Assembly (NCBI GenBank): GCA_039602395.1
Contig: JBCNJP010000007.1
Location: forward strand, 103,804,772-103,868,771
DNA length: 64,000 nt
Reading direction: 5' to 3'
DNA from: Deinandra increscens subsp. villosa
Taxonomy: Eukaryota > Streptophyta > Magnoliopsida > Asterales > Asteraceae
In this document: positions 10,208 through 22,898 of the stretch, piece by piece
Position numbering within the stretch: the stretch's first letter is position 1
Layout: each line of letters starts with the position of its first letter
The notes under the pieces: generated by a model
The model's database searches: none
What the model was told of the DNA's origin: nothing
The model's input: the letters and a program-made list of their open reading frames with translations, nothing else
Translations under genes and position numbers: made by a program

Positions 10208-11606
10208 GCACCCCATATCATCGATCAATCCTCAACAATTCACTCAATCTTCTTCCTAAAAACCCTAGAAAACGCAGAAACTTCCTTGAAGCAATTCTCC
10301 CAAACGGTGTAGCCTTTGAAGCCGAATTTCTGCAGTCAAGCTACCCTAGGTATGATTAACAATAACCTATCTCAGTTTTTGCAAATTCGAATTTTAAGTA
10401 TGCTTTTTAAATTCATGTCAAAATTAGGGTTCTTGAGGAAAATCTTTGATTTTGGGTGATTGGGTTGGAATTAGGGTCTAAATTTTTGTAGGTAATCATA
10501 ATTTAATGTGTTTTAAGAAAGCCCTAAGTTTATTTCACAATTGGAAAAGGTTTGGTTAAGGTTTTGTAAACGGGTCAAAATTAGGGTTTTCATGTCGTTA
10601 TTCTGCCCAAATCGAGTAAACGGTTTTGAATTAAGCTTTGAGCTTTTTAAGGATGTTATAAAATGTTATAATGGATAATACCCTAAGTTGGTTTGAATTA
10701 AAAATAAGTTTTGATAATAAAACGAGAAATTCATAAAATTAGGGTTTCTAAATATGATTATTTAATATAAAATTATCCAAAGGGTATAAGGGCTTGAATT
10801 TCGGTATGCTAAAATGTATTCATATAATATAAGGATATATGAAATTAAATTAGCTATATAATCAAGTATTTAAAATACCGAGTTAATCGGATATTAGAGG
10901 TTCGCGCGGACCGGAAGGGTAGACACCTGTACACTGGGGTTTCTGGCAATAGCGCGGGTGTCGCCATCCCATCTGGGCAATGGCATCCCAACACTGGGCG
11001 ATCCCGGAGTGAGTGTCTACTTATAGGAATGCGCGTCTTCATAGTTATCAATAAAAGAAGATAATATGCCTCCAGGGGCATTTTGGTCATTTTGACCCTT
11101 AAAAGTATATAAACTTAATAATATACATTATTAAGTAGATAAGGTATTAAAATAAACATAAGAAGTGTTTATTATATAAAACATTGCGTTAACATCATAC
11201 AATACGCAATTAGGTTAAATTGGAAGACGTAAAGGAGGTTCTGACTGAATTAATTGGCTTAAGAGAATAAGGTGAGTTCTATGAGCCCACTTTTAAATGT
11301 TTTAAATGTTTTAATGTTTTCGGGCTAATATACATGCAATGATACATATTCAACTGTTTACTTGAAAAGTATTTGAGATGCCTTTACTTGTTTTGTGTTG
11401 ATACACATACGTGAAAAAGTTATAATACTTATAACTGTTTTAAAGTTATTATTACCTGTTATTACTCTTTTCGGGAAGGTTATAATGAACGGGTAATAAA
11501 GAAGTTAAACTTTTAAAGTAAAATTTAAAAAGAGGAAAATGAGTTTTTAAGGATAAAGGAAATGACCCTTGGGGTTATTTTAAAGAAGTTTTAAATCTAA
11601 GCACAG

Positions 11607-11739
11607 ATTGTCTGGAAAGAGGGGGGTTGTACAATCCAAGCAGTGGAAATGAAGCCACTGGAGTAACGACGGTTACTCAAGAGGTCGGGAGGTGATGGCC
11701 AACCGAAAGGGGCTAAAGTAGTCCCAGAGGATAGACAAT
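11607..11739 (+). other. closed cluster of hairpins in the Tekay-like LTR
   Basis: ATTGTCT (11607-11613) pairs with AGACAAT (11733-11739) and encloses successive hairpins: GGGTT-GTAC-AATCC (about 11624-11637), CAGTGG/CCACTG (11641-11660), GAGTAAC-GACG-GTTACTC (11661-11678), a weak GGTC/GGCC arm and a bulged GGGCTA/TAGTCCC arm. This looks like a multibranch RNA fold. Only one copy is in the window, so covariation cannot be tested. Confidence 0.5.
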
Positions 11740-12326
11740 GCTTAGTAGAAGAGGTTTTGCTTATAATGTTTTGTATGACTTTCTTTATGCAAAATGATTA
11801 TTAGCAGGGAAGATGATTTAGAGTATTAAATGATTTTTAATACTGAAGGTTTAAATGTTATGTTTGGTATAATTCTTTTATGTCTTATATCCATTAAATG
11901 TTTATAAAGAAGGGGCCGTTAGGCCCAAATGTTTGAAGTAACCTTTCGAGGTTAAGGTAAAGTTTTAATACTTAGAACTCACCAGCGTAAGCTGACTTTT
12001 TAAAGCATGTATATTAGGTGAGGTTAAAGATCCAAGCATCAAGGGAAAGGCTCATATTTGAGCAGAGTGGATGGGCTGCTATTAGGAGAAGGCTATACGG
12101 GCATGCTGGCTTAAGTAATGTAGATAGATGCATATCTATTAATCGTTATCTTTTATAGTTATCGTTAACCGTTGTAGAATTTTTATCTTACTTGTACTTG
12201 GCATTATAAATAAATAAAAGTTTTAAATTTCCGCTGCTTTAGTTATCTCTGTTATACCTTGTGTTCATGAGTAAATCCGACACGTGACCCCTCCTGGAGC
12301 CAAGTCTGGTAGTGGGCGTCACAAGT

Positions 12327-12339
12327 TGGTATCAGAGCC
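12327..12339 (+). promoter_or_regulatory. primer-binding site of the Tekay-like element
   Basis: TGGTATCAGAGCC, complementary to the 3' end of plant initiator Met tRNA, starts three bases after the 5' LTR. Confidence 0.9.
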
Positions 12340-12783
12340 TTGGTTTAAGAGATTTAGGTACTAAAAGCGGTATCTAGACTTAAACTAGGACTCTGGATAA
12401 ACAGTAAGATAAGATAGAGTGCCAGCTAGAATAGCTTGTGCCCATACAAGGACGAGGTTGCATTACGAACATAATAAGTATGACCTAGGATATATAAATC
12501 TGGTAGGTACCCAATTACAATTAGCTACTGCCGTTAGGTATTAACTATATTTATGTATCTAGGGTACTAACTGTTATGTGGCCGAAATGCGGGAAGTAGA
12601 CCGGTTTGAATTAGAATCACCGGTAGAAGTAGAACGGACACTAGGAAGGAATGTGATGAAAGTAACTGGGTTTTGAAAGCATCATGGCTACGTAATTGTA
12701 TGACGTCTGCACTTATCTAATCATCATGCCCTCAAAAATTTAGATACTCGACTTCACACGAATTCTGACATGTCTGTAGGATT

Positions 12784-12887
12784 ATGGTGAGAGACGGTCA
12801 AGGCGATAGGAGAGTCGGTAGACCTGCAGGTTCTGGACGACGTGCGCAACCAGATCCTGAGCCCATTAATGCTGGAGAAGGAAACGT
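12784..12887 (+). pseudogene. gag N-terminal fragment of the Tekay-like element
   Basis: ATG at 12784 opens a basic, Arg/Gly-rich N-terminus of about 34 codons. It stops at the nested insertion, and its last five bases, AACGT, are the target-site duplication. The frame continues at 24070 when the insertion and one duplication are removed, so this was the start of an intact gag before the hit. Confidence 0.8.
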
Positions 12888-14001
12888 TGTGACAATCCGC
12901 ATTTTCAGGTCCTTACTTAGCATTAACTGAACATAAACTGTATTAAATTTTGTGTGAACATGTATTCGTTAACTGTGTTGACTTTAACAAATTAGGGTTT
13001 CGTATAACCAATCACTATACGAGCATGCACTTAAGTCTAGACGTTTTATATTCTATGATTTTATGTAAATCATACGTTATGATTTTAGGTGAACTTTATG
13101 TCGTGATGTATGTGACGGTATACGTTACATAATTCCAATTAACTTGTTATGTGAACCGAACATATTTCATCACATTTCCTAGGTGTTTTATAGAAATAAT
13201 ATTTTATAGAATGCTCGGTATCATATTTGATTAAAATTGTATTTTATAAGAATACGGTTGGTGTAAATGTCATTTTATAAAGTTAGAATACTAAATATTA
13301 AATTGGGGGGGTTTACTATAGACCAAACATAACTAGAGGGGTTAATTATGAATATCTTCCAAACTTGAGGGTTTATCCAGTCAATTGAACAAAGACAATT
13401 TAAAGTGATTGAATTCACTTAAAACCGACGACATTCAAGACGGTCATCAATCCCGGCCATTTGCGATCGATGCTCTTCCGCGTCGGTTACTTCTCAATCA
13501 ATACAACCACCGATTATTGAACATAATGGGAGCTCCATAACATCCCATCATATTCATCATCATGGGGGCGTGAAGAATCACAAAGGAAATCCGACCACCA
13601 CCTCCGATCTCCGAGCTCGAACCACCATAGCCTACATACACCACTGATTCGTTCCTATTTCACATCCACTAATCTTTTTGGTGTTGCGAATTAACACGTA
13701 TCCACCAGGAGCTTATCACCGGAGAAGAACCGTTGGAAGAACTCGGGTTGGATCGAAGTCCATTCGGGTGTTGGTTCGAGTCACTGTGTCATCATAGTTG
13801 TGTTTCGGTGTTAATTTCAACTCAAGGTATTCTCTAAAACCTTCCCTTTTGTATTCGTTTCAGTCCTGGACATCATCGTAGGTTCTGTTATTTTTTTTGT
13901 TTCATGGATGTTGGGTACGCTAGGGTTTTCTTGTGGGGAAGAAGAAGATGACCAGTGAACCGCTTGTTAATAAGCTTTCAAACGAAACAAAAACAATAAA
14001 C

Positions 14002-14235
14002 TGATATTGTCCTAGTGGTTAAGTCCCTTGTTTCTAACCCTGTGGTCCCGAGTTCGATTCCCATCCGCCACAAAACTTTTTTTTTCTGTTTTTGTTTATA
14101 TAAATACGCATCTTGCACCTGGTTATATATATAAAATATTTTCGGTCGAAATTTAAACCAAAATCGACTGCTGCCCTAGTGGTTAAAGCACTATGATAGG
14201 AACAAGAGGTCACAGGTTCGAACCTGGTGATCCCT
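14002..14235 (+). other. two tRNA-like (SINE-head-like) modules in the LARD LTR
   Basis: Module 1 (14002-14070) and module 2 (14168-14235) both show an A-box-like CCTAGTGGTTAA and a B-box-like segment (GAGTTCGATTCCC; AGGTTCGAACCT) about 35 bases later. Module 2 can form a T-arm-like CAGG/CCTG stem. Repeated in the 3' LTR at 22209-22277 and 22369-22436. Acceptor stems are not convincing. They may be tRNA-derived pieces or Pol III promoter relics. Confidence 0.4.
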
Positions 14236-14658
14236 TGTTTTGCTCTATTGTAGTTTTTTTTTCTTTTTTTGGGACTTTTCTTGACATAAAACCAACCACC
14301 CATCATTACTAACATTGTTTTGGACTCGTAAAATTTTCATAGACGTCGTTAACTTGCTCGTTACCCCCATTGAATATAAATTGATTTTTTATATAGAATG
14401 TTTGGTTGACGGAGATTTATAAAAGAATACACATTTGGAAAATATATAATTATACGTAATTAGAAAATATAAAACGAACGTATTAATAACCCTAATGTTT
14501 ATATAAAACTCTATGTACACGGATAATACGTTTTACCGTATCGTGCGAAATAAACTTTTTAAATGTTAGAATTATATATTTATGAAAATATATATCAACA
14601 TACGAGTATTTGAGTACACGTTATTGATACAACTATATATTTGATTATGTATATATAC

Positions 14659-14661
<3 letters not shown>

Positions 14662-14696
<35 letters not shown>
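14662..14696. repeat. TA microsatellite in the LTR
   Basis: A run of about 17 TA units, four bases shorter in the 3' LTR (about 22862). It accounts for the length difference between the two LTRs. Confidence 0.9.
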
Positions 14697-14701
<5 letters not shown>

Positions 14702-15377
14702 TATTCGATTTCATGGATAAAAGTTTTGTTTAATAATATACTTCTCATCGACTTTCATAATCGTTATGATTTTGATAATGTACCGACGTTCAACTCGTTT
14801 TGGATTTAATGAACGTTCATCATATAGTTGTTGACATTAATTGTCTTTCACCGCTGGTCTAGACTTAGTGGCTTTTCGTTTGAACACACACTTATGTATA
14901 TATGCTCGTTAGGTGTTTGGTAGAGTATACAAGACCTGCTAGTTGCTAATTGCTGTTATTATCAATCTGGAATTGCTGTGCACCCAAAGGTGAGTTTCAC
15001 GGCCCCATTTTACTGTTTTAAATCCTGTTGGGGGAGATTAACATGCATGAACTATACAACTGAGATAATTAGACTTTTATATATCACTTGAAGTACTTGA
15101 AGCACATATACAACAAAGTCCTTCCTATGGTACCGTTAATATTAATGACGATAGCGGGAAATATATTGTAGTACTACTGGGTCTGACAAACCCCACCCGG
15201 GTCAGTCGCTCTGGCACGATTGGATATCGAACGGGTGTTATATTCGTCCTAAACACAACAAGGCAAACTGCATAAACTGTAAACAACTGTTAGCTTCGGT
15301 GACCATCAACGTGCGAAGTTTCATGTATATAGCCTAGCTAGCTATTTGATATATATTAGTGATTATGCTCTTACAAC

Positions 15378-15503
15378 TTGACTATTGTTGAATAGTCAAT
15401 CTTAAACTCAACTTGATTGTTGTTGAACAATCAATTTTAAACTGAACTTGAACTGTCGATGAACAGTTGATTTACACTGAACTGGGACTGTTGTTGAACA
15501 GTC
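15378..15503 (+). repeat. four tandem hairpins with conserved hexaloop and covarying stems
   Basis: Loops start at 15386, 15421, 15457 and 15492, a 35-36 base period. Loop is TGTTGA (CGATGA in the third). Stems: TTGACTAT/ATAGTCAA, TTGATTGT/ACAATCAA, AACTGT/ACAGTT, GACTGT/ACAGTC. Against the fourth stem, each of the others has one base-pair change and both partners changed. Spacers are AT-rich with AAACT(G/C)AAC. It lies near the right end of the LTR and is repeated in the 3' LTR. Confidence 0.85.
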
Positions 15504-15870
15504 GATTTACATTCAACTGATGAACTGATTAAACCTGTGAACTCACCAACCTTTGTGTTGACACTTTTTAGCATGTTATTTCTCAGGTTGCGGATGTTCG
15601 AGTATCACGAGTACGCATGCATGAGTATTTGAAAACCCTTTTATTGTCTTTGAACAAGCCACGTCACCTTGGGTGATGGTGTTTTTACATTAATACTTTC
15701 ATTGCATTTACGCTTCCGCCTTTGTAAAACTCTGTATATATATTTTAATGAAATATACAACTTTTTTATTAATTACTGGTCGTTTGGTGTAACTAATGGA
15801 CGGCGATCCTGGTTTGTCACGCTCTCTGCAGCGCGTTATCGCGCGTGGGATTTTTGGGGGTGTGACAGAT

Positions 15871-15883
15871 TGGTATCAGAGCC
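15871..15883 (+). promoter_or_regulatory. primer-binding site of the LARD-like element
   Basis: TGGTATCAGAGCC, three bases after the 5' LTR, complementary to initiator Met tRNA. It is the same primer as that of its host element. Confidence 0.9.
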
Positions 15884-18800
15884 CATTGGTTACAGCGAAC
15901 TAAGATTCGTCTTAGACTGTAACTGTTTTGCATTAGTTGCACTTAAACATCACTCTCATGCATCGTGATACTCACTCCTACACACACCTGGTTTACGATT
16001 TATCGTTTACATCATCCAATCCCCTTATACTCACGGCGAGGAGCCGGTTAGTCTTGAGACATCTTTCTTAACCTCTCTAAGTTGTGTACATCTTGGTTAA
16101 CATTCATGTACAACGAGACGTCGAATCAGATCGAAGGATCACGTTTATAGTTTTGACGAGCTGATTGCTACTCGGGAATATTCCGGATTGAACAACTTGG
16201 CGTAGTGCCCATACCATAGATGTATGTTGCATAGGGAATGTAGTGTAATACATCTTCTTGTCCTTAAACCTCTATCTTAGCTTAGGAGGTTCTTGTTATA
16301 CCTGGCTTACGTATATCTCTAAACTCATCCGTTCAGGGAATCTTATCTCGATGTGCTAGCAGCGCGATTATTTAGCTTCACTAGAGTTAGCAGGGTATGA
16401 ATTCAAGTAACTGCCTATGGGGCACTTATATCAACTTACGTTATCCTGATCGTCTTCACATTTGTTGTAATCTCTTAAGATATTTCCCTTCTCGATTTTA
16501 TCGCGTTGTGCGTTGAAATAATACAACTTGAGTACAATTCTTATAACCCCAATGAAACACGATGCGGGTCGACTGAAATTCCCTCTTTGTGTATCGGATT
16601 GCGATCAGGCCAGTATGTGTGATAATTATTCTCTAACTTCTAGCTAAGCTAGGGTCATTGTGATAACCCTACTCAGATCCTATTGAGCTAAACTTCCGGC
16701 TGACTCACTTCGGGTGGGTCATTCCAATCTGAGTGAGCATTCTATTCTCGATAACTTGTCTCATTAACAAATTCTGGTCAAGATAACCACGGGTTAGTGA
16801 CCACACCATACTTGGTAGCTGAAGTAAGAGGAACTAGGGTGATCATATAAAGTAAATCACAGTTACGGGTGCACACGTAAATGTAATTTGCAGTGTATGG
16901 AAATCCTGGAGAATCCTACTAGGCAAGCCAATGGTCGTATTGGGACCAAATTCCTATAATTTTTTTTTTCTTCTCGTGGTATTGAATGTTGAACATGTTG
17001 AAGTCAATCGAATGATCAAAGTCATCTATCTTTGAAAACGCTATCGCACCTGACTTTCCCCATGTTCTATTGGATTCTAATCCATACGTGAACCCTTTTG
17101 AAGCATATTATGGAAAGTTGGTCCTGGTAGGACACCGTCACACACGCGTATTTCAATGACCAGTCTTCCTTAACTACGAACACTCTCGACGAAACCCTTG
17201 ACTGGTTTAAACTCATTCTGAATCATAATATCTATTTTTGCGATCTTACCGACCTTATCAACCCATGAAACTTTACGATCGTGAGATAACTTGGACATAC
17301 ATTCACCGGAAGGATACCTAGACAACGTTAGATGAACGAATTGGATAAGTCATATGCCATGAGCACTGGAACGTATTTATTGGATGAAAGCTCTTGTGAA
17401 GTTACCCTCTGAAGATTCATACTCCGTGATTTTCTTGTGCGAACCAATACTTGTTGTCAGCAACATCGACGCGGTTATACAAACTGCCTACCGCACCGCA
17501 AGCATATTTATGGGGCTAATGTTAGTGAGAATCCTTCCTGACTTTTAGACTAATGACTCCCAGTTTTAACGTAAGGACTATTCTGATTGAACTCTTGAGC
17601 CTGAACTATCAATTTTGTTTGCATAATTCAACCTTTCATGATTTAGCAACCGACAAATTCTGATCCTCGTGCTCTGTAATCTTTTATGTCCTGGATAAGC
17701 TTCTAAACTTTGAACCGAAAGGTGTTACACTTTTGGTTTTAGCTTTTCTAGTAGTTAACACCGTTGATGAAAAGACGACCTTGTGCTTCAATCGCTGTAA
17801 CAATACAAATCTTTTTGTGGAGACCCTATTTACACCCATCGAGCATGAAATTCTTGTTATCGATAGCTAATTGTACTATCAACCTGTATTATCCCTTCTT
17901 ACCTATTGAGTACACCAGGATGTCCATACATTTGTACATTTATTAACGATCCTGTCATAGTAACTACCAACAAATTTCTGGTACACGAATCCTCGTCGTT
18001 CTTTTCAGACAACTTTCATTTATGAACCCCCGGCTTGAACTTAAACCATGTGTCCTGTCTAAATTTTGATCGTCTTGAAATCTGAAGCTTCATGATATCT
18101 ACATTGCGTGTGCCAACCTCTCGATGATTTTCACTAGAGTAGCAAACCTTACGCATCTTACTGGTATTGTGAATGGAATCTCTTACACTTTTTGTTTGTA
18201 CAACGTATTGAAGTTTTAATCTCTCTTCCCCTTCTACATTCAAGCGTATGGGAGAAACTTGAAATCCTCTGCTTACGATGAAAATATCCAGTGTGGTTGA
18301 CTAATAGATAGTAATAGTAGGTTGCTGGTACACTTTCAAGGTGTTGGTAGTGTGGTGGGTTAGCTGCGGTACACCCTATATATAAACATTAATGGCACGT
18401 TGAATATGGGACCGGTACCGGACCAAGGATTGACTTTAGAGTCATACGCAAGAGCCTCATCTTGAGAAACTCCATCTAACGAGACTACGTCCTCGACAAA
18501 ACTACTTAATGCTACCTTTTCTGAGATTTTAGATATCCCTTATGTGTTTCTACCAGAAGAGAGACATACCCGAATTAATCAAACTCCATGCTTTCAATTT
18601 TCTGAGTCTGGAAGAAAAACTCTCCTAAAGCGAATTTCCTGCCACGATTCAGATGTGAGTTCTGACTCATATGTACATCAACGTTTTGAAAACCAGAGAT
18701 TTTCCCCTGATGAATGACAAACCAGCTGCCAACTTTTAGAAGCACGTGTTAAGAAGTAGATCGACTGTCATTTAAGGGACACTACTTTTGCGTTGACTGC

Positions 18801-20952
18801 TTTGTTTTTATAAACTCTCTGGCATTCACTGAGGTGATAGCCCCGATCCTTTTATACGGAACACCCGATTTGATCTTTGACCCGTGGTAAACCTGCACTG
18901 AACCCTAGCAAATACGCATATGTACAAGCAACCCAAGCCAAAGCCACTTTTGAACATCCTGATGTTTTGTGTTTCACAGACACCCTTTTATAATACTTTC
19001 GTACTTCATCTTACTTTTAAAGACCATTTGAACCAATGTTTTGGAAATAAAGGAATCATGATGCATGAAGCGTAAGGTCATCAAGAAGATTGGGCACACT
19101 GGTGAGCTTAAACAAAGAAGATTTCCCTAACGAGACGTTTACTCTATTAGATTGTATAACCGTTGACACGTTCATTTTGATATCTGTTTACGCGAATTTC
19201 TTGCCAAATCCTGTCAAGCACGCTATATATTTCTCTCTGAATTTTATTTTATCCACTACGTTATTTGCATCCTCTCTACTGGTATATTTACCAGTGCCAG
19301 TTTAAAGTCACAAATCATTCTTGGAATGTGTAGTTTCGGCTATCATAAGCTTGCTATCTCATTGTTTACTAGAATTCACGAACTAAGTTGTTGGCGCTCT
19401 TCATCTTAAATTTGCTATTCTCATGTTTGATGAGCACCTTTCGATATTCAGTACCCCATAGTTTACACTTTTGTTTTGTTGAACTTTGGCCCTTCTTTTT
19501 GGATTCTTTAGCAAGGTAATATACTTGATGATATGTTGTACTAAACTCCAACTTGAAATTGAACCTAGTTGCCTACGTTATTTCATGAAAAGTTCTTAAC
19601 AGAAATTAGTAATTCTTTCCTAAAACAAACTACTACGTCTTACCTTTTAGATGGTTGTGAGCTCTTGATTGGATTTCTCTTTAGACCTCAGTCCTTTCGT
19701 CACAACATCAATGTGTTACCAGTTACATTTTAGTATGTGAGCAGTTGTTGAACCATTTAACCATTATAAATAATTTGTTGCTTTTGATCTTCTCATGGGA
19801 AATGTTTATAAAACATACATGTTTTTGCATGCTAAGATTTGAGAATCTAATACTATGTTTAGGGTATATAAACTGATTAATTATTGAAGTGCTGGTTTGA
19901 ACATAAGTTGCATAGAATTGCATGATTAGTTATGTGTATGAGACGTGTTAGGAACCAGAAAATGACATGTTCTGAATGTATTAACTTGATTGAGTATGAA
20001 AACCATACACCATACAAGGTCCTAAGTCTCCTACCTTGGTGGGAATGACAAGACTGTGTGAAGTTGCCCCGTCAACTTTGCACGGTATGGGTTGTGTTGG
20101 TTAGTTTATGAACTTATATGCTAGAGACATGCCATGTTAGGGTTATATGCTAGTATATAAGGTGTTGGGACAATTGTATGCGTGGTATGGTAAAACTTTC
20201 ATAATAGATTACATGCTAGTATGCTTTGACCATATCAATCATTAAAGGAAGCCTTCATAGAGACTCGAATGTCATATGATTTATTATTGCATGAAACGTG
20301 ATTTTAAATGTTATTGTGAATCATGTGAACTTAATTGATCATAACATCATGGAGTACTAGATCAACCAGTTTTCTCACGTTAACTTGATCAATCTTGTGT
20401 AATTCTATGTTATTTGCTAGTTGGTAGGCAAATTTAGACGTTTACGTTTTCATTGGACCTCGGGTCTACTAAACAAACACTGATTGACTTGCTGCACACA
20501 CAATTATCTCATACTCAGATTCCTTCGCTTGGATTCACTGTGCCTATTGGTGAATGCGTACACCTTAAGTAAAAACGAGACCCTAAATGAGAATCTCACT
20601 CCTAGCAATGGGTGCGATGGCTAGAGGCTACTCGGACGTATTAGGGTCCTTCTTCACATTGAAGTTTTGACTCCAGATACTTATGTTATCTTGTCACTCG
20701 GTTCGGCCTCGCCACAGAATACGATTTCCGAATTACCTTTGTTCAACCCATCTTGTAGAACGCTGGATAAGAATATAATTTTCTAAATTTTTTATTCGGA
20801 TTCCTTTTGAAATCCTCTAAACTTCTGACATTTTATCAACATCGGGTACACATTATTGATTATAACATCCATCACTCCTTTTGGAGTAGAAGACCTGGAT
20901 TGTTTCGATACGTTACTGTTAATTCGACTCTTCAACAATTGTCACTTATTTA
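15884..20952. other. noncoding interior of the LARD-like element
   Basis: About 5 kb without an ORF longer than about 75 codons on either strand and without any gag, protease, RT, RNase H or integrase motif that I can find. Composition is more balanced than the AT-rich flanks. It is not a decayed pol, because the bordering LTRs are almost identical. Confidence 0.7.
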
Positions 20953-21086
20953 AATTTCGAGACGAAATTCTTTCAACAAGGGGATGATGTGACGACTGAG
21001 AATTTTTTTTTTTTGAGAATTTTTTTTGACCAACTTATTAATCACGTTATTCAATTTTCGGGACGAAAATTCTTCAACAAGGGGAT
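20953..21086 (+). promoter_or_regulatory. duplicated hairpin plus polypurine-tract unit
   Basis: Unit 1: hairpin AATTTCG-AGA-CGAAATT (20953-20969), then TCAACAAGGGGATGATG. Unit 2: hairpin AATTTTCG-GGA-CGAAAATT (21053-21071), then TCAACAAGGGGATAC and the LTR. The stems differ by one paired position. Unit 1 is followed by TGTGACGACTGAG, which looks like an LTR start of another type. This suggests a template switch or an older element end. Confidence 0.65.
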
Positions 21087-21088
21087 AC

Positions 21089-22859
21089 TGTGACAATCCG
21101 CATTTTCAGGTCCTTACTTAGCATTAACTGAACATAAACTGTATTAAATTTTGTGTGAACATGTATTCGTTAACTGTGTTGACTTTAACAAATTAGGGTT
21201 TCGTATAACCAATCACTATACGAGCATGCACTTAAGTCTAGACGTTTTATATTCTATGATTTTATGTAAATCATACGTTATGATTTTAGGTGAACTTTAT
21301 GTCGTGATGTATGTGACGGTATACGTTACATAATTCCAATTAACTTGTTATGTGAACCGAACATATTTCATCACATTTCCTAGGTGTTTTATAGAAATAA
21401 TATTTTATAGAATGCTCGGTATCATATTTGATTAAAATTGTATTTTATAAGAATACGGTTGGTGTAAATGTCATTTTATAAAGTTAGAATACTAAATATT
21501 AAATTGGGGGGGTTTACTATAGACCAAACATAACTAGAGGGGTTAATTATGAATATCTTCCAAACTTGAGGGTTTATCCAGTCAATTGAACAAAGACAAT
21601 TTAAAGTGATTGAATTCACTTAAAACCGACGACATTCAAGACGGTCATCAATCCCGGCCATTTGCGATCGATGCTCTTCCGCGTCGGTTACTTCTCAATC
21701 AATACAACCACCGATTATTGAACATAATGGGAGCTCCATAACATCCCATCATATTCATCATCATGGGGGCGTGAAGAATCACAAAGGAAATCCGACCACC
21801 ACCTCCGATCTCCGAGCTCGAACCACCATAGCCTACATACACCACTGATTCGTTCCTATTTCACATCCACTAATCTTTTTGGTGTTGCGAATTAACACGT
21901 ATCCACCAGGAGCTTATCACCGGAGAAGAACCGTTGGAAGAACTCGGGTTGGATCGAAGTCCATTCGGGTGTTGGTTCGAGTCACTGTGTCATCATAGTT
22001 GTGTTTCGGTGTTAATTTCAACTCAAGGTATTCTCTAAAACCTTCCCTTTTGTATTCGTTTCAGTCCTGGACATCATCGTAGGTTCTGTTATTTTTTTTG
22101 TTTCATGGATGTTGGGTACGCTAGGGTTTTCTTGTGGGGAAGAAGAAGATGACCAGTGAACCGCTTGTTAATAAGCTTTCAAACGAAACAAAAACAATAA
22201 ACTGATATTGTCCTAGTGGTTAAGTCCCTTGTTTCTAACCCTGTGGTCCCGAGTTCGATTCCCATCCGCCACAAAACTTTTTTTTTCTGTTTTTGTTTAT
22301 ATAAATACGCATCTTGCACCTGGTTATATATATAAAATATTTTCGGTCGAAATTTAAACCAAAATCGACTGCTGCCCTAGTGGTTAAAGCACTATGATAG
22401 GAACAAGAGGTCATAGGTTCGAACCTGGTGACCCCTTGTTTTGCTCTATTGTAGTTTTTTTTTCTTTTTTTGGGACTTTTCTTGACATAAAACCAACCAC
22501 CCATCATTACTAACATTGTTTTGGACTCGTAAAATTTTCATAGACGTCGTTAACTTGCTCGTTACCCCCATTGAATATAAATTGATTTTTTATATAGAAT
22601 GTTTGGTTGACGGAGATTTATAAAAGAATACACATTTGGAAAATATATAATTATACGTAATTAGAAAATATAAAACGAACGTATTAATAACCCTAATGTT
22701 TATATAAAACTCTATGTACACGAATAATACGTTTTACCGTATCGTGCGAAATAAACTTTTTAAATGTTAGAATTATATATTTATGAAAATATATATCAAC
22801 ATACGAGTATTTGAGTACACGTTATTGATACAACTATATATTTGATTATGTATATATAC

Positions 22860-22898
<39 letters not shown>

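Larger units (their letters stand above)
9305..12323 (+). repeat. 5' LTR of the Tekay-like element (about 3.0 kb)
   Basis: Starts TGTAACACCCCG and ends GGGCGTCACA, directly followed by AG and a Met-initiator primer-binding site. TATAAATA lies at 10200-10207 after CCTCCTAG. Bases 9586-10512 recur at 28230-29156. GC-rich inverted repeats lie at 10919-11020 (GTAGACAC paired with GTGTCTAC) and 11607-11739. Confidence 0.85.
12888..15867 (+). repeat. 5' LTR of the LARD-like element
   Basis: 2980 bp, from TGTGACAATCC to GGGTGTGACA. Contains two tRNA-like modules, a TA microsatellite and a four-hairpin array. Nearly identical to 21089-24064; differences seen include two substitutions in the second tRNA-like module and one near 14522. 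Confidence 0.92.

Noticed and set aside
10171..10359. 62-codon ORF after the TATA box in the Tekay-like LTR (copy at 28816)
   Set aside because: Leader sequence that is open in both copies, but with no domain; the first codons overlap the TATA box, so it cannot be translated from that promoter as a whole.
12950..13132. 60-codon ORF repeated at 21151-21333
   Set aside because: LTR sequence with no domain; chance open frame copied with the LTR.
14034..14315. 93-codon minus-strand ORF in the LARD LTR (also at 22235-22516)
   Set aside because: It overlaps two tRNA-like modules read backwards, has no recognisable domain, and exists twice only because LTRs are duplicated.
15884..20952. Decayed gag-pol in the LARD interior
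   Set aside because: No motif found in any frame, and the almost identical LTRs leave too little time for such decay.
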